Origin: Vreelandella alkaliphila | Lineage (GTDB): Bacteria; Pseudomonadota; Gammaproteobacteria; Pseudomonadales; Halomonadaceae | Assembly (NCBI RefSeq): GCF_016107625.1 | Contig: NZ_JABASV010000001.1 | Location: forward strand, 558,001 to 622,000 | Direction of reading: 5' to 3' | DNA: 64,000 nucleotides | Part shown: one piece after another, positions 38,412 to 48,794 of the stretch | Numbering within the stretch: the stretch's first letter is position 1 | Layout of the letters: each line of letters starts with the position of its first letter | The notes under the pieces: model-generated | What the model was told of the DNA's origin: nothing | What the model saw: the letters and a program-made list of their open reading frames with translations, nothing else | The model's database searches: none | Translations under genes and position numbers: made by a program

Positions 38412-38851
38412 GCGACCTTCCTCTCAGCACAAATAATTTCCGCCTCACAGGCTAATTCACCATTAACCGAGGCACGGCAGGCGAACTTCCAAATACCACG
38501 TTTCCCACGGATGACATTGGCTTCCAGGACTAACTGGTCTCCCGGCATAACAGGGCGTTTGAAGCGCACATTATCGCTTCCTACTAAATAGTACACATAG
38601 CCGTCAGCGGGCAGCTTATTGACTGTTTTAAACCCTAAAATACCGCACACCTGAGCCAGCGCCTCTAAGACTAAAACACCTGGCATAATGGGATGGTGCG
38701 GGAAATGGCCATTAAAAAACGGCTCATTAATACTGACATTTTTGTACGCAACGATGGATTCACCCACGGTTAATTGCGTTACTCGATCCACCAGCAAAAA
38801 CGGGTAGCGATGAGGCAAGTATTCGCGAATTTCGTTAATATCCATAACCAT
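38408..38851 (-). CDS. fabZ: (3R)-hydroxyacyl-ACP dehydratase
   Basis: This 147-residue hot-dog-fold enzyme has the catalytic His 49 in [12 protein letters not shown] and Glu 63 in VLEALAQ. It dehydrates 3-hydroxyacyl-ACP in fatty acid elongation and so competes with LpxA and LpxD for the same hydroxyacyl-ACP pool. The start ATG 38851 follows GAGG; an ATG six bases further in is possible. It overlaps lpxA by 4 bp. Confidence 0.97.
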   Translation of the reverse strand: MVMDINEIREYLPHRYPFLLVDRVTQLTVGESIVAYKNVSINEPFFNGHFPHHPIMPGVLVLEALAQVCGILGFKTVNKLPADGYVYYLVGSDNVRFKRPVMPGDQLVLEANVIRGKRGIWKFACRASVNGELACEAEIICAERKVA

Positions 38852-38877
38852 CGTAACGACCTCTAAAATGACAAAAG

Positions 38878-38895
38878 GCCTGAATCATATCAGGC
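38878..38895 (-). terminator. Hairpin with T-rich tail between lpxD and fabZ
   Basis: GCCTGA / TCAGGC form a 6-bp stem around a six-base loop. On the minus strand it is followed by CTTTTGTCATTTT. It may partially terminate lpxD transcripts before fabZ. A second small stem (CCAGCAA / TTGCTGG, 38901-38916) lies next to it. Confidence 0.4.
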
Positions 38896-38988
38896 ACGCG
38901 CCAGCAAAGTTGCTGGTTAAAAAACAGTGAATTATAACCTGCTGCTATGCAGCCTCAAGCTAGCTGTATCTATATTGCTGGCATAATT

Positions 38989-40026
38989 CTACTTACTGCG
39001 ATGGCTTTTCTCTAAACGAGATAAACGCTTGGCTATTTCATCTAGCTGTTTAAATCGCACCGCATTCTTGCGCCATTGGGTATTACTCATGGCACCAGTA
39101 CCCGAAGAGTAGACACCTGGCTCATGAATCGAATTGGTCACTAGACTCATCCCCGTTACCTGCACACCGTCACAAATAGTAAGGTGTCCGGACAGTCCAA
39201 CGCCCCCTCCGAGCATGCAGTGTTTACCCACTGTCGTGGAGCCAGCAATGCCAACACATCCCGCTAGTGCACTGTGATCACCAATGATTACGTTATGCGC
39301 AATCTGTACCTGGCTATCGATTTTTACATCGTTGCCAATGACGGTGTCTCCCAACGCGCCACGGTCAATGCTTGAGCAGCTGCCGACTTCAACATCATCG
39401 CCTAGCACAACCCCGCCTAATTGAGCGATTTTGTGCCATCCTGCCCCGTCATGGGCAAAGCCGAAACCATCACCACCGATCACACAGCCGCTTTGCAAAA
39501 TCACTCGCTTGCCCACAACAACACCGTGGCAAACAGTAACGTTGGCGTGTAGCCGAGTATCATCGCCAATCACACTATCGGCACCAATCACACTGCCAGC
39601 ACCAACAACTACACGCTCACCTAACACAACGCCTGCCTCAATCACTGCATGTGCTTGAACAGAAACACCTTTGCCCAACATAGCGTCATCCGCTACAACA
39701 GCTGTAGGGTGAATACCTGTAACATCCCGAGCAGGTAACGGATCAAATAGTTGGGAAAGCTTTGCGTAACCTAAGTAAGGATTAGCCATCTCTAAGCGCG
39801 GAACAGGGCAATTCTTGCCATGCTCAGGATGAAGCAGCACTGCCGCTGCTTTTGTGGTTGCTAGATCTTTTAAATACGCACGATTAGCGAGAAATGCGAC
39901 TTGATCAGGCGCTGCCTCTTTAAGCGTTGCAAGACCCCGAATCGGCTGTTCGGCGTCGCCTTCAAAATCGACGTCCAAGTGACGTGCAATATCCGCAAGG
40001 GTAAGGTGATGAGGAGCGTGCGTCAT
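38989..40026 (-). CDS. lpxD: UDP-3-O-(3-hydroxyacyl)glucosamine N-acyltransferase
   Basis: From ATG 40026 (MTHAPHHLTLADIARHL) the product has 345 residues (E. coli 341). It has a UDP-binding N-terminal domain (LKEAAPDQVAFLANRAY), a left-handed beta-helix of hexapeptide repeats containing the catalytic His in VQIAHNVIIGDHSAL, and a C-terminal helix (FKQLDEIAKRLSRLEK). It adds the N-linked acyl chain in lipid A synthesis. An in-frame ATG at 40044 would add six residues but lies against a hairpin without a ribosome site. Confidence 0.96.
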   Translation of the reverse strand: MTHAPHHLTLADIARHLDVDFEGDAEQPIRGLATLKEAAPDQVAFLANRAYLKDLATTKAAAVLLHPEHGKNCPVPRLEMANPYLGYAKLSQLFDPLPARDVTGIHPTAVVADDAMLGKGVSVQAHAVIEAGVVLGERVVVGAGSVIGADSVIGDDTRLHANVTVCHGVVVGKRVILQSGCVIGGDGFGFAHDGAGWHKIAQLGGVVLGDDVEVGSCSSIDRGALGDTVIGNDVKIDSQVQIAHNVIIGDHSALAGCVGIAGSTTVGKHCMLGGGVGLSGHLTICDGVQVTGMSLVTNSIHEPGVYSSGTGAMSNTQWRKNAVRFKQLDEIAKRLSRLEKSHRSK

Positions 40027-40045
40027 AGAAGCCCAGAGAAACATG

Positions 40046-40065
40046 GGTGCGGGCTAGCCCGCACC
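40046..40065. other. Perfect 20-bp palindrome between ompH and lpxD
   Basis: GGTGCGGGCTAGCCCGCACC reads the same on both strands and could fold as an 8-bp stem with a four-base loop in the mRNA. It lies 13 bases after the ompH stop and 19 bases before the lpxD start. No T-run follows, so it may mark RNA processing, or control the ratio of OmpH to LpxD. Confidence 0.45.
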
Positions 40066-40078
40066 AACAGTCCTAAAA

Positions 40079-40585
40079 TTAGTTTAGCGAATCAAAAATC
40101 TGTGTGACTTCATTAGTCACATTAGGCAGGTCAGTTGATGAGTGCAACACCCCTTGAGGTTCGACCAGAACATCAATGTTGTGGCGCTCTAGCACCTGCT
40201 CTACCGCTTGTTCCAGCTTGGGCTCAGCGCCTTCAAGAAACCGCTGCTCAGATGCTTGCTGCGCTTGGATCACTTCACGGCGCAGCTGCTCAAAGCGGCT
40301 ACCCTTTTGCTGAAGCTCAGCAATGAGCGGATCTCGCTGAGACTGAGACATCGTCTCACCTTCACGCTGTAAACGCTCTTGTAGGCGTTGAAGCTCTTCG
40401 CCCAACGCTTGAGCCTCACGCTGCTGGTTACCGATTTGGCCTTCCAGTTGGCTCAACGATGACTGAGCCGACTGTGTATTCATCAACGCGGCGCGCCAAT
40501 CAAGCACTGCCACTTCAGCGGCAACAGCGTAGGCGGGTAGCGTCATTGCACCAAGTAGGCACACAGCTGCTGTCAGTTTACGCAT
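40079..40585 (-). CDS. skp: OmpH/Skp family periplasmic chaperone
   Basis: The 168-residue protein has a signal peptide (TAAVCLLGAMTLPAYAVAA, cleaved near residue 23). A short beta strand (EVAVLDWRAALMNT) is followed by a long Gln/Glu/Arg-rich coiled coil, which forms the tentacles of the trimeric Skp chaperone. It binds unfolded outer membrane proteins in the periplasm on the way to BamA, encoded just upstream. It is located between bamA and lpxD as in most gammaproteobacteria. Confidence 0.93.
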   Translation of the reverse strand: MRKLTAAVCLLGAMTLPAYAVAAEVAVLDWRAALMNTQSAQSSLSQLEGQIGNQQREAQALGEELQRLQERLQREGETMSQSQRDPLIAELQQKGSRFEQLRREVIQAQQASEQRFLEGAEPKLEQAVEQVLERHNIDVLVEPQGVLHSSTDLPNVTNEVTQIFDSLN

Positions 40586-40632
40586 CGTGTTAACTCCTTT
40601 TTATTAGGTAGGTACCAACGTATCCCACCATG

Positions 40633-42984
40633 TTAGAACGTTTGGCCCAGCGAGAACTGGAAGAACTGAGTATCGTCACCGCTTTTATCGCTTAACGGCT
40701 CTGCCACGCTGAAGGTCAAAGGGCCTACCGGCGTTAGCCACGAAAGGCCGATACCAACGCTGTAACGCAAGTCACCCAAGTCGACTCCAGAACTGCATTG
40801 CTGGCGCCCAACATCTGCTTCCTGCACATCATAGCAAGAACTCAAGAAGGTATTACCCGCGTCGAGGAAGAGCGACGGTTGAATCGCACGCTGATCTTCC
40901 ACAAAGGGCATTGGGAAGAGCACTTCTGCCGACCCTTCTACCAATATATTGCCACCCAACGTACGGTCACGACCACCATCTCGAGTCGGCGTTGTACGCT
41001 GTCCCAGGGTGTTTGAAGTAAAACCACGTACTGAACCTAAGCCACCCGCATAGAAGTTCTCATAGAACGGATAAGGATCATTGCTACCCAGCGTGTCGGC
41101 ATAGCCTAGATTACCGGTAAACTTCAACGCCCAGGTCTGGTCATCATTGATCGGGAATAGCTGCTGGGCACGAGCACGCAGCTTGTAGTACTCCGCATCA
41201 CTACCAGGGACACCTGTTTCTAGCGATACACGCTGATAGTTACCCGCTGTTGGCATAATGCCACGGTTCAAGTTATTACGTGTCCAGCTCGCAGTCAGCT
41301 TCAGGCTTTGTGCATTATCGCCTTGATCTTCGACGTAACGAATAATTTCTGAGGCAGAGTCGTTGTAGGTTTTAACCGTGATTTCTTCAAGACTGGCGCC
41401 GAAGTTCAGACGGGAAAGCTCGCTGATGGGATAACCGAAGTTAATACCAGCGCCGTAAGCATCGGTGGAGAACGTCGAAATATCGGAGTCGCCGTAATCA
41501 GTTTCCCGATAAAAGAGATTATAACCGCGCGAAATACCATCCAGTGTCCAATAGGGATCCGTGAAAGCAAAGTTAACACTGGTAAACGTATCACTACGTT
41601 GTGCACCTACGTTGACGCGGTTCCCGGTGCCCAGGAAGTTATTTTGCGCCAGACCAACGCCGTAAATCACACCTGCGCTTTGTGAAAAGCCGACACTGGC
41701 AGAAACTGAGCCAGACGGCTGCTCTTCAACGTTATACGTTACGTCTAGTAAGTCAGGCTGTCCCGGGACCGGTTGCGTATCAACCTCTACTTGGCTAAAG
41801 AAGCCGAGACGCTCTAAGCGTTGACGCGACTGAGTAATCGACTCAGTCGAGGCAGGTGCACCTTCTAACTGGATCATTTCGCGACGCAATACTTCGTCTT
41901 GCGTTGTGGTATTGCCGAAAAACTCAATGCGACGTACATAAGTTCGCTGACCAGGGTTGACCGCGATCACTAAATCAACCGTTTCACCATCACCGGCCAT
42001 TTCAGGGATACCTTGAACTTCAGCAAACGCAAAGCCTTCCGCACCAAGTCGCTGGCGAAGCGCTTCAGTAGACGCGTTGAGATCCCCACGAGAGAACGTA
42101 TCACCACGGTTAATAGTCAGTAGTTCGTTCGCTTCGTTTTCGCTAATTTGCAGGTCACCTGCAAAACGAATGTCGCCTACTTGGAACTGATTGCCCTCAT
42201 CAATATTTAACGTGATGAAGATCTCTGACTTTTCAGGACCAATCGATACCTGTGTTGAGGTGACATCAAAATTAACGTAACCACGATCCAGGTAGAAAGA
42301 GCGTAGTCGCTCAATGTCACCTGCAAGCGCTTCACGAGAGTAATCATCCTTAGAGAACCAACCAAAAACACGCCCTGGCCGATCATTTAGCTCGAATACG
42401 TCGCGCAGCGTCTCGTCGTCGAATGCCTCATTACCAACAATATTGATCTGTCGGATTTTAGCGACTTCGCCTTCATTAACATTGATATTAACCTGGACGC
42501 GGCCCTCATCAATTTCATCAACTTCAACATCGATGCCTGCGCTGTAGCGTCCCTGAGCTTGATAAACCCCTTCAAGCTCACGTTGAATCTCTTCCAATGT
42601 GGAAAGCTGAAGCACCTGCCCTTCGGAAAGGCCTGATTCGCGTAGGCCATTGCGCAGATCCTCATCAGAAATCTGCTGATTCCCTTCGATGTTCAAGCGC
42701 GCGATGGTCGGCCGCTCAACCACCTGAATAACCAACACATCCCCCTCGCGCGCGAGGGAAACATCTTCAAACAAGCCTGTGGCAAACAAATCTCGCGCAG
42801 CAGCAGCAAGCTGCTGTTCGCTAACGCGATCATTGGCATTGACGGGAAACGCATTAAAGACCGAGGCGGCAGATACCCGCTGCAGTCCTTCCACACGAAT
42901 GTCGGAAACATCAAAGGATTGTGCTTGGGCACTGCTGGTACCTACCAGCAACAATGCCGCCATTCCAAGGGTCTTGATTTTCAT
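40633..42984 (-). CDS. bamA: Outer membrane protein assembly factor BamA
   Basis: A 783-residue protein with a signal peptide (MKIKTLGMAALLLVGTSSAQA) and five POTRA domains (about residues 24-420, including FDVSDIRVEGLQRVS). A C-terminal Omp85 beta-barrel follows, with the VRGFTSNTLG motif of the conserved loop 6 and a terminal aromatic signal ending in Phe (FQFSLGQTF). It inserts beta-barrel proteins into the outer membrane. It lies directly downstream of rseP, whose product acts in the envelope stress response. Confidence 0.97.
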   Translation of the reverse strand: MKIKTLGMAALLLVGTSSAQAQSFDVSDIRVEGLQRVSAASVFNAFPVNANDRVSEQQLAAAARDLFATGLFEDVSLAREGDVLVIQVVERPTIARLNIEGNQQISDEDLRNGLRESGLSEGQVLQLSTLEEIQRELEGVYQAQGRYSAGIDVEVDEIDEGRVQVNINVNEGEVAKIRQINIVGNEAFDDETLRDVFELNDRPGRVFGWFSKDDYSREALAGDIERLRSFYLDRGYVNFDVTSTQVSIGPEKSEIFITLNIDEGNQFQVGDIRFAGDLQISENEANELLTINRGDTFSRGDLNASTEALRQRLGAEGFAFAEVQGIPEMAGDGETVDLVIAVNPGQRTYVRRIEFFGNTTTQDEVLRREMIQLEGAPASTESITQSRQRLERLGFFSQVEVDTQPVPGQPDLLDVTYNVEEQPSGSVSASVGFSQSAGVIYGVGLAQNNFLGTGNRVNVGAQRSDTFTSVNFAFTDPYWTLDGISRGYNLFYRETDYGDSDISTFSTDAYGAGINFGYPISELSRLNFGASLEEITVKTYNDSASEIIRYVEDQGDNAQSLKLTASWTRNNLNRGIMPTAGNYQRVSLETGVPGSDAEYYKLRARAQQLFPINDDQTWALKFTGNLGYADTLGSNDPYPFYENFYAGGLGSVRGFTSNTLGQRTTPTRDGGRDRTLGGNILVEGSAEVLFPMPFVEDQRAIQPSLFLDAGNTFLSSCYDVQEADVGRQQCSSGVDLGDLRYSVGIGLSWLTPVGPLTFSVAEPLSDKSGDDTQFFQFSLGQTF

Positions 42985-43084
42985 GCAGTCAGTTCGCTCG
43001 CGTTGGTCTGCCCATCATTCCAGATAGGCACCATATACATTTGTGCAGGCAGATGACAAGGCATCCAGCGCCCTACACGCGTCA

Positions 43085-44443
43085 TTACCACAGGCGCATC
43101 AGATCAAAATAGAGAGCCATTAACATTAGGGTGCCTACCATGGCAAGCCCAATACGCAACCCTACTGCTTGCGTTTGCTCAGAGACCGGCCGCCCACGCA
43201 CGACCTCTATAAAATAATAAAGTAAATGCCCACCATCGAGCACAGGTATTGGCAGTAGATTAAGCACGCCAAGGCTGATGGAAAGATACGCTAGAAAGCC
43301 TACGAACGCTTCCATCCCCGCACGAGCAGAGTCACCTGATATCTGCGCGATGGTAATCGGCCCCGAAAGGTTCGACGGTGAAATAAGCCCCACCAGCATC
43401 TTACGGATAGCATCTACCGTCAGTAGCGTCATCTCACCTGTACGTGATAACGCCTGACCTACCGCTGCTACAGGCCCGTAACGAATTTCACGTTGAAACT
43501 CTTCAGGCCATGTTACCTGCTGCGCTCCGGCACCAATGTACCCAACCTCACCGCCACTCTCCAGCGTATTACGACCAGGCGTTAAAGAGAGGCTGCCCTG
43601 CTCATCACCACGCTGGTAACTCACCACTAGGGTTTGGCCTGCACTCTCACGAATAACCGAGACAAACTGCATCCAATCATCAATTGGCTCGCCATCCAGT
43701 GACAAAATACGATCACCTGCCCGCAGGCCAGACTGTGAAGCCGCCTGGCCATCAATCACTTGGCCTAGCACCGCGGGTACGTTGGGGCGCCAAGGAGTAA
43801 TACCCAAACTCTGCATTGGCTGGGGCGGGTCCTGGCGAACCATGTAGTCAACAACAGGAAGCTGATAAACCCGTGAGGCATTCGCCCCTTCAGGCTGCGC
43901 CTCAAGCATCAAGTCACCATTAAACCCGATCATGGAGACAAGCTTTAAGTTAATCTCTTCCCAGGAGCGCATAGCATCCCCCTGGATAGAGGTAATCTCT
44001 GCACCGTGAGAAAGCCCTGCCTCTGCCGCAGGAGAGTTAGGAGCAACATCGCCCACTACTGGGGCAACGGTTGTGGTGCCAGCAACAAACAGTGCCCAAT
44101 AGGCCACAATCGCGAGTAAAAAATTTGCAATCGGGCCAGCAGCAACAATAGCGATACGCTGCCACACATTTTTACGATTAAATGCTTGATCTAATTGCTC
44201 TTCAGGTACAGGCGCTTCACGCTCGTCAAGCATTTTCACATAGCCGCCTAGCGGTATGGCCGCCACCGCAAACTCTGTGCCGTGACGATCAACGGTCGAC
44301 CACAGCGGCTTACCAAAGCCAACCGAGAAGCGCAGCACTTTTACACCGCAGCGCCGCGCCACCCAAAAATGGCCAAACTCGTGAAAGGTTACCAACAACC
44401 CCAGTACCACGATCACCGCTAATATGTTCTGAATCAGGCCCAC
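43085..44443 (-). CDS. rseP: RIP metalloprotease RseP
   Basis: The 452-residue inner-membrane site-2 protease has the zinc motif HEFGH (His 21, Glu 22, His 25). Two PDZ domains lie in the periplasm (about residues 125-300), and the third zinc ligand is in NLLPIPVLDGGHLLYY. It cleaves anti-sigma-E factor RseA inside the membrane and clears remnant signal peptides. The start is GTG 44443 after AAGGAGCG. It stands between dxr and bamA as in Pseudomonas (where it is called MucP). Confidence 0.97.
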   Translation of the reverse strand: MGLIQNILAVIVVLGLLVTFHEFGHFWVARRCGVKVLRFSVGFGKPLWSTVDRHGTEFAVAAIPLGGYVKMLDEREAPVPEEQLDQAFNRKNVWQRIAIVAAGPIANFLLAIVAYWALFVAGTTTVAPVVGDVAPNSPAAEAGLSHGAEITSIQGDAMRSWEEINLKLVSMIGFNGDLMLEAQPEGANASRVYQLPVVDYMVRQDPPQPMQSLGITPWRPNVPAVLGQVIDGQAASQSGLRAGDRILSLDGEPIDDWMQFVSVIRESAGQTLVVSYQRGDEQGSLSLTPGRNTLESGGEVGYIGAGAQQVTWPEEFQREIRYGPVAAVGQALSRTGEMTLLTVDAIRKMLVGLISPSNLSGPITIAQISGDSARAGMEAFVGFLAYLSISLGVLNLLPIPVLDGGHLLYYFIEVVRGRPVSEQTQAVGLRIGLAMVGTLMLMALYFDLMRLW

Positions 44444-44498
44444 TCTTCGCTCCTTTACATAACTCGCTGATCAACGATGGCTGATGCCAAGCGAATTA

Positions 44499-45683
44499 CT
44501 AGCATACTATTAGCGCCGCCTGCTCCCGTGCCCACTGATCTGCAGATAATATCTGATCAAGCGTGTCCGCACGTCCTTCAAACGGTAGAGCCATCACTTT
44601 TGCCACTACATCAGCAATCGCGCTGAAGCCAAGCTGTCCTTCCAGAAAAGCTTCCACGGCGACCTCATTCGCCGCATTCAAAATCGCCGGTGCAGCGCCG
44701 CCCTTGTGCATAGCATCGCGGGCGAGCGACAAGCAGGGGAAAAGCGCTTCATCAGGGGCTTCGAAATCCAGACGCGCCACCTGAAAAAGATCCAACGTCT
44801 CAACACCCGCATCAATCCGTTCCGGCCATGCCAATCCATAAGCGATAGGCGTACGCATATCAGGATTACCCAGCTGCGCAATCACCGAACCATCATCATA
44901 GGCAACCATAGAGTGAATAACGCTTTGCGGATGAACTACAACCTGTATCTGATCAGGCGTTGCATCAAATAGCCAGCACGCTTCGATAAGCTCTAAGCCT
45001 TTATTCATCAACGTCGCGCTGTCGACGGAGATTTTGCGCCCCATTGACCAGTTAGGATGATGACAAGCCTGCTCGGGGGTCACATTAGCGATATCTTCTG
45101 CCTGCCAGCCACGAAAAGGGCCGCCAGAGGCGGTGAGCAGCAGCTGGCGAACACCGTGCTGACGCAATCCACCTCTATGCTCGGTAGGTAGACATTGGTA
45201 AATAGCATTATGTTCGGAATCAATCGGCAATAAAGTTGCACCTGAGCGAGCAACAGCGTCCATAAACAGCGCGCCACTCATCACTAAAGCTTCTTTATTG
45301 GCCAACAGTACGCGCTTACCTGACTCGGCAGCTGCTAGCGCAGGTAGCAGGCCCGCTGCGCCAACAATAGCGGCCATAACGGTATCCACCTGCCTGTCTC
45401 GTGCCACCTGGCAAAGCGCCATAGCCCCTGAAAGAACATTGGTAGTGAGGCCTGATGTTAAAATTGCTTGCTGCAACCAGGCCGCATCCTCAGGATCATC
45501 TAACACAGCAACAACTGGACGATGAACACGACATTGCGCTAAGAGCGCTTCTTTTGAGGTATGAGCCGTTAAGGCATAAACGCTATAACGATCTGGATAT
45601 TGAGCAATGACATCAAGAGTACTTTTACCAATTGAGCCTGTTGAACCAAGCACTGTAATACGTTGAACAGCTGGTGGGCTCAT
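44499..45683 (-). CDS. dxr: 1-deoxy-D-xylulose-5-phosphate reductoisomerase
   Basis: A 394-residue enzyme (E. coli 398) with the NADPH-binding motif [15 protein letters not shown] near the N-terminus, [13 protein letters not shown], the metal-site [14 protein letters not shown] and the SGGPFRGW loop. It makes methylerythritol phosphate in the non-mevalonate isoprenoid pathway. Its start codon overlaps the cdsA stop as ATGA. The pathway product feeds UppS, encoded two genes upstream. Confidence 0.97.
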   Translation of the reverse strand: MSPPAVQRITVLGSTGSIGKSTLDVIAQYPDRYSVYALTAHTSKEALLAQCRVHRPVVAVLDDPEDAAWLQQAILTSGLTTNVLSGAMALCQVARDRQVDTVMAAIVGAAGLLPALAAAESGKRVLLANKEALVMSGALFMDAVARSGATLLPIDSEHNAIYQCLPTEHRGGLRQHGVRQLLLTASGGPFRGWQAEDIANVTPEQACHHPNWSMGRKISVDSATLMNKGLELIEACWLFDATPDQIQVVVHPQSVIHSMVAYDDGSVIAQLGNPDMRTPIAYGLAWPERIDAGVETLDLFQVARLDFEAPDEALFPCLSLARDAMHKGGAAPAILNAANEVAVEAFLEGQLGFSAIADVVAKVMALPFEGRADTLDQILSADQWAREQAALIVC

Positions 45684-46501
45684 AGGACGCTCACCTGTAG
45701 ATGGATCACCTGCAGATAGAACAGCGCAAAAATAGGCACTGCTGCCGTCAAGCTATCAATACGATCCAATACGCCACCGTGGCCTGGCAAGAGCTGGCTT
45801 GAATCTTTGATATCCCGATAGCGCTTAAGCATACTTTCGAGAAGATCACCAAGCACTGAAACTAGCGTAACCAATCCGGTAATCACTACCAGTGCAACAC
45901 CGCCCATAAGATTAATGGGCTGCCACACAGCGAACACAATCGCTAGCAATAGTGTGGCCGCAAGGCCGCCATAAACACCTTCCCAGGACTTACCTGGGCT
46001 CACTTTTGGAGCAAGCTTATTTTTCCCCCAACGCCTGCCAGCAAAGTAGGCGCCAATATCAGCGGTCCAGACCAGCAATAGCACAAACAGCAGCCATACA
46101 GCACCACTATCGCGGAGCACATTGAATCCTACCCAGCACGGCAGCAGCACCCACACACCCATGAGCAACCGACGAGAAGTGGCTTGCCATTGGTTGGCAG
46201 TATCAGGGTAGTGAGTCACCCAATAAAGATTAATCACCCACCCCACAGCTGCCAGCCAAAGCGGCCAAGCGGCTAGCGCTGCCTCTCCCAGCCACATCGC
46301 CAGCATTAATACTCCCATAACAGCCACCAGGAAAAATCGCGCTCCCTGGCGGGCTACACCGGCTAAGTTGGTCCACTCCCAAGCACCTAGCAGCACAATT
46401 AGTGCTGTAAACAGTGCAAAGGCTCCACCTTGTAGTCCGAACAAGCCGATCAGCGTCAGGGGCGCTAACCAAGCTGCTGTAATCATCCGCTGTTTAAGCA
46501 C
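45680..46501 (-). CDS. cdsA: Phosphatidate cytidylyltransferase
   Basis: A 273-residue membrane protein with about seven helices and the CDP-diglyceride synthetase signature in its C-terminal part ([13 protein letters not shown], then [13 protein letters not shown] and [20 protein letters not shown]). It makes CDP-diacylglycerol, the precursor of all phospholipids. The start is GTG 46501, six bases after GAGG, giving the family N-terminus MLKQRMITA. It overlaps uppS by 8 bp and dxr by 4 bp. Confidence 0.96.
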   Translation of the reverse strand: MLKQRMITAAWLAPLTLIGLFGLQGGAFALFTALIVLLGAWEWTNLAGVARQGARFFLVAVMGVLMLAMWLGEAALAAWPLWLAAVGWVINLYWVTHYPDTANQWQATSRRLLMGVWVLLPCWVGFNVLRDSGAVWLLFVLLLVWTADIGAYFAGRRWGKNKLAPKVSPGKSWEGVYGGLAATLLLAIVFAVWQPINLMGGVALVVITGLVTLVSVLGDLLESMLKRYRDIKDSSQLLPGHGGVLDRIDSLTAAVPIFALFYLQVIHLQVSVL

Positions 46502-47279
46502 CTTGCGCCTCTATTTGTGCGTCGGTCATACCAAAACGACGGCGACGTAGGCAAAAGTCGTCCAGCGCTTCATCAAGCGCCGCCCCGTTGAAATCTGGCC
46601 AGAGCAGTGGCGAAAAATGCAGTTCTGCATAAGCCAACTGCCATAACATAAAGTTAGATAGCCGCTGCTCCCCGCTGGTGCGGATGCATAAATCTACCGG
46701 CGGTACATTGTGCGTATTCATTGCCGCATCGAGACGCGCCTCATCAATATCGGAAGCCACTAACTCACCTGCGGCTACTTGCTCCGCCAACTGCCTAGCC
46801 GCTCGCGCAAGGTCCCATTGGCCACCGTAGTTGGCCGCAATCACCAGATGCATGCCAGTATTCTCTGCGGTTAACGACTCGGCACGCTGAATATGCTTTT
46901 GGATCGCATAGGAGAAACCACGCTGTTCGCCAATAATTGACAGGCGAATATTACGATCATTGAGCTTTTTGACTTCACGCTTAAGCGCCATCAAAAAAAG
47001 CTCCATCAAGGCATTCACCTCAGCTGCTGGACGCTTCCAATTTTCACTAGAAAAAGCAAAAAGACTCAGTGTCTGAACGCCTCGCTGCGCAGCGCGTTCA
47101 ATAACCGCCCGCACGGCTTCAACACCGGCTCGGTGACCGCGTACTCCGGAAAGCCCACGTGCACGCGCCCAGCGGTTATTACCATCCATAATAATAGCAA
47201 CATGGGATGGCGGTGCCTCCTCGGATCGAGAAGGCGGTGTGCCATCCTGCTGCGCTTGGGGAAGCTGCGGAGACGTCAT
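46494..47279 (-). CDS. uppS: Undecaprenyl diphosphate synthase
   Basis: This cis-prenyltransferase (261 residues from ATG 47279) has the catalytic Asp in VAIIMDGNNRWARARGL (about residues 29-45), RGHRAGVEAV, FAFSSENWKRP and the C-terminal DLCIRTSGEQRLSNFMLWQ. It elongates farnesyl diphosphate to the C55 lipid carrier for peptidoglycan and LPS synthesis. An in-frame GTG and TTG (47291, 47294) lie just upstream, so the start is slightly uncertain. It is 106 bp after frr and overlaps cdsA. Confidence 0.96.
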   Translation of the reverse strand: MTSPQLPQAQQDGTPPSRSEEAPPSHVAIIMDGNNRWARARGLSGVRGHRAGVEAVRAVIERAAQRGVQTLSLFAFSSENWKRPAAEVNALMELFLMALKREVKKLNDRNIRLSIIGEQRGFSYAIQKHIQRAESLTAENTGMHLVIAANYGGQWDLARAARQLAEQVAAGELVASDIDEARLDAAMNTHNVPPVDLCIRTSGEQRLSNFMLWQLAYAELHFSPLLWPDFNGAALDEALDDFCLRRRRFGMTDAQIEAQGA

Positions 47280-47385
47280 GGGTTCTCGCACCAAAGATCA
47301 GTCATAGTAAAGCCAAGCGATGGCCCACGGGCAGCCAAGCTCCCCGTGGTTGATTGAAAGCAGGTAGCTATTTTTACACTAATAA

Positions 47386-47943
47386 CTATACCTGCATGAG
47401 ATCTTGTTCTTTTGCGGCAAGCGCTTTATCAACCTCAGCAATATACTTATCCGTCAACTTCTGGATTTCGTCTTCGCCCTGGCGCTGATCGTCTTCAGTA
47501 ATTTCTTTATCCTTCAGCAAAGACTTAAAATCACCGTTGGCATCACGACGTACGTTACGCACCGCCACGCGCGCATGTTCAGCTTCGCTACGCGCCTGCT
47601 TGATGTAACCTTTGCGCGTTTCTTCGGTCAGCATCGGCATCGGCACACGAATGACATTACCGGCGCTGGCAGGATTGAGCCCCAGATCAGAGGTCATAAT
47701 TGCCTTTTCAATCTTAGGCACCATGCCCTGCTCCCAAGGCGTCACTGTCAGTGTACGAGCATCTTCCACGTTAACAGAAGCCACTTGATTTAGCGGCACC
47801 TGGCCACCGTAATAATCAACGGTAACAGCGTCGAGAATACTGGGATGAGCACGCCCCGTACGGATCTTGTTGAAGTTACTGTGCAGCGCTTCAACGCTTT
47901 TCTTCATGCGAGATTCTGCATCTTTCTTGATGTCATTGATCAC
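47386..47943 (-). CDS. frr: Ribosome recycling factor
   Basis: The 185-residue protein (same length as E. coli RRF) begins [20 protein letters not shown] and includes [12 protein letters not shown] and [18 protein letters not shown], forming the three-helix bundle and the beta/alpha/beta domain. With EF-G it splits post-termination ribosomes. It is 4 bp downstream of pyrH, so the two genes are closely coupled. Confidence 0.98.
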   Translation of the reverse strand: MINDIKKDAESRMKKSVEALHSNFNKIRTGRAHPSILDAVTVDYYGGQVPLNQVASVNVEDARTLTVTPWEQGMVPKIEKAIMTSDLGLNPASAGNVIRVPMPMLTEETRKGYIKQARSEAEHARVAVRNVRRDANGDFKSLLKDKEITEDDQRQGEDEIQKLTDKYIAEVDKALAAKEQDLMQV

Positions 47944-47947
47944 GATA

Positions 47948-48721
47948 TTACCCTCTGTCTATCAGCGTGCCTTCCTTGCCCCCTACTACCAAATTCAGCA
48001 GGGCACCAGGCTTATTCATATCAAATACCCGCACCGGCATATTATGGTCACGTACCAGGCAGATTGCGGTCAAATCCATAACGCCCAATTTTTGGTCTAG
48101 GGCATCGTCGTAGGAGAGCTGGTCGTACTTCACGGCATCGGGATGCTTAACCGGATCTTTATTGTACACGCCGTCCACTTTGGTGGCTTTGATCACCACG
48201 TCAACATCTACTTCAATACCACGTAAGCAGGCTGCAGAGTCGGTCGTAAAGAAAGGGTTACCCGTACCAGCTGAAAACAGCACCACGTCTCCGGACGTTA
48301 AGTAGCGGATGGCGGTGCGGCGGTCGTAATGCTCCACCACACCACTCATGGGAATCGCTGACATTACCCGCGAGCGAATATTGGAGCGCTCAAGTGCATC
48401 CCGCATTGCTAGCGCATTCATCACTGTTGCCAGCATTCCCATGTGGTCACCCGTCACCCGATCCATGCCGGCTTCATTAAGCGCCGCGCCACGAAATAGG
48501 TTTCCACCACCAATCACGATACCCACCTGAACGCCAATACCAACCAATTGGCCAATCTCTAGTGCCATACGATCCAGCACTTTCGGATCAATACCAAAAT
48601 CGTGCTCACCCATTAGCGCTTCGCCAGACAACTTCAGCAAAATACGTTTGTATTTTGATTTCGACTTTTCAGCCTTACTGGCAGCAACTGCGGGGGCGGA
48701 CTCTTGAACTTCACGTGACAT
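47948..48721 (-). CDS. pyrH: Uridylate (UMP) kinase
   Basis: A hexameric amino-acid-kinase-fold enzyme that phosphorylates UMP to [23 protein letters not shown] is the family N-terminus, with [19 protein letters not shown] and [16 protein letters not shown] motifs later. From ATG 48721 (site GGAGAG) it has 257 residues, about 16 more than E. coli. The extra part is an N-terminal Ala/Ser/Lys/Glu-rich tail ([19 protein letters not shown]) that is probably flexible. It lies between tsf and frr. Confidence 0.97.
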   Translation of the reverse strand: MSREVQESAPAVAASKAEKSKSKYKRILLKLSGEALMGEHDFGIDPKVLDRMALEIGQLVGIGVQVGIVIGGGNLFRGAALNEAGMDRVTGDHMGMLATVMNALAMRDALERSNIRSRVMSAIPMSGVVEHYDRRTAIRYLTSGDVVLFSAGTGNPFFTTDSAACLRGIEVDVDVVIKATKVDGVYNKDPVKHPDAVKYDQLSYDDALDQKLGVMDLTAICLVRDHNMPVRVFDMNKPGALLNLVVGGKEGTLIDRG

Positions 48722-48794
48722 GGCATCTCTCCTGAGGCAGACCTGAACACAGGCGGGCGAGACGACCCCAGTTTTTCGCAGGGGCCGGATACAC

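Noticed and set aside
47327-47351. Stem CCACGGG/CCCGTGG between frr and uppS as a terminator
   Set aside because: The loop is 11 bases long and there is no T-run on the minus strand.
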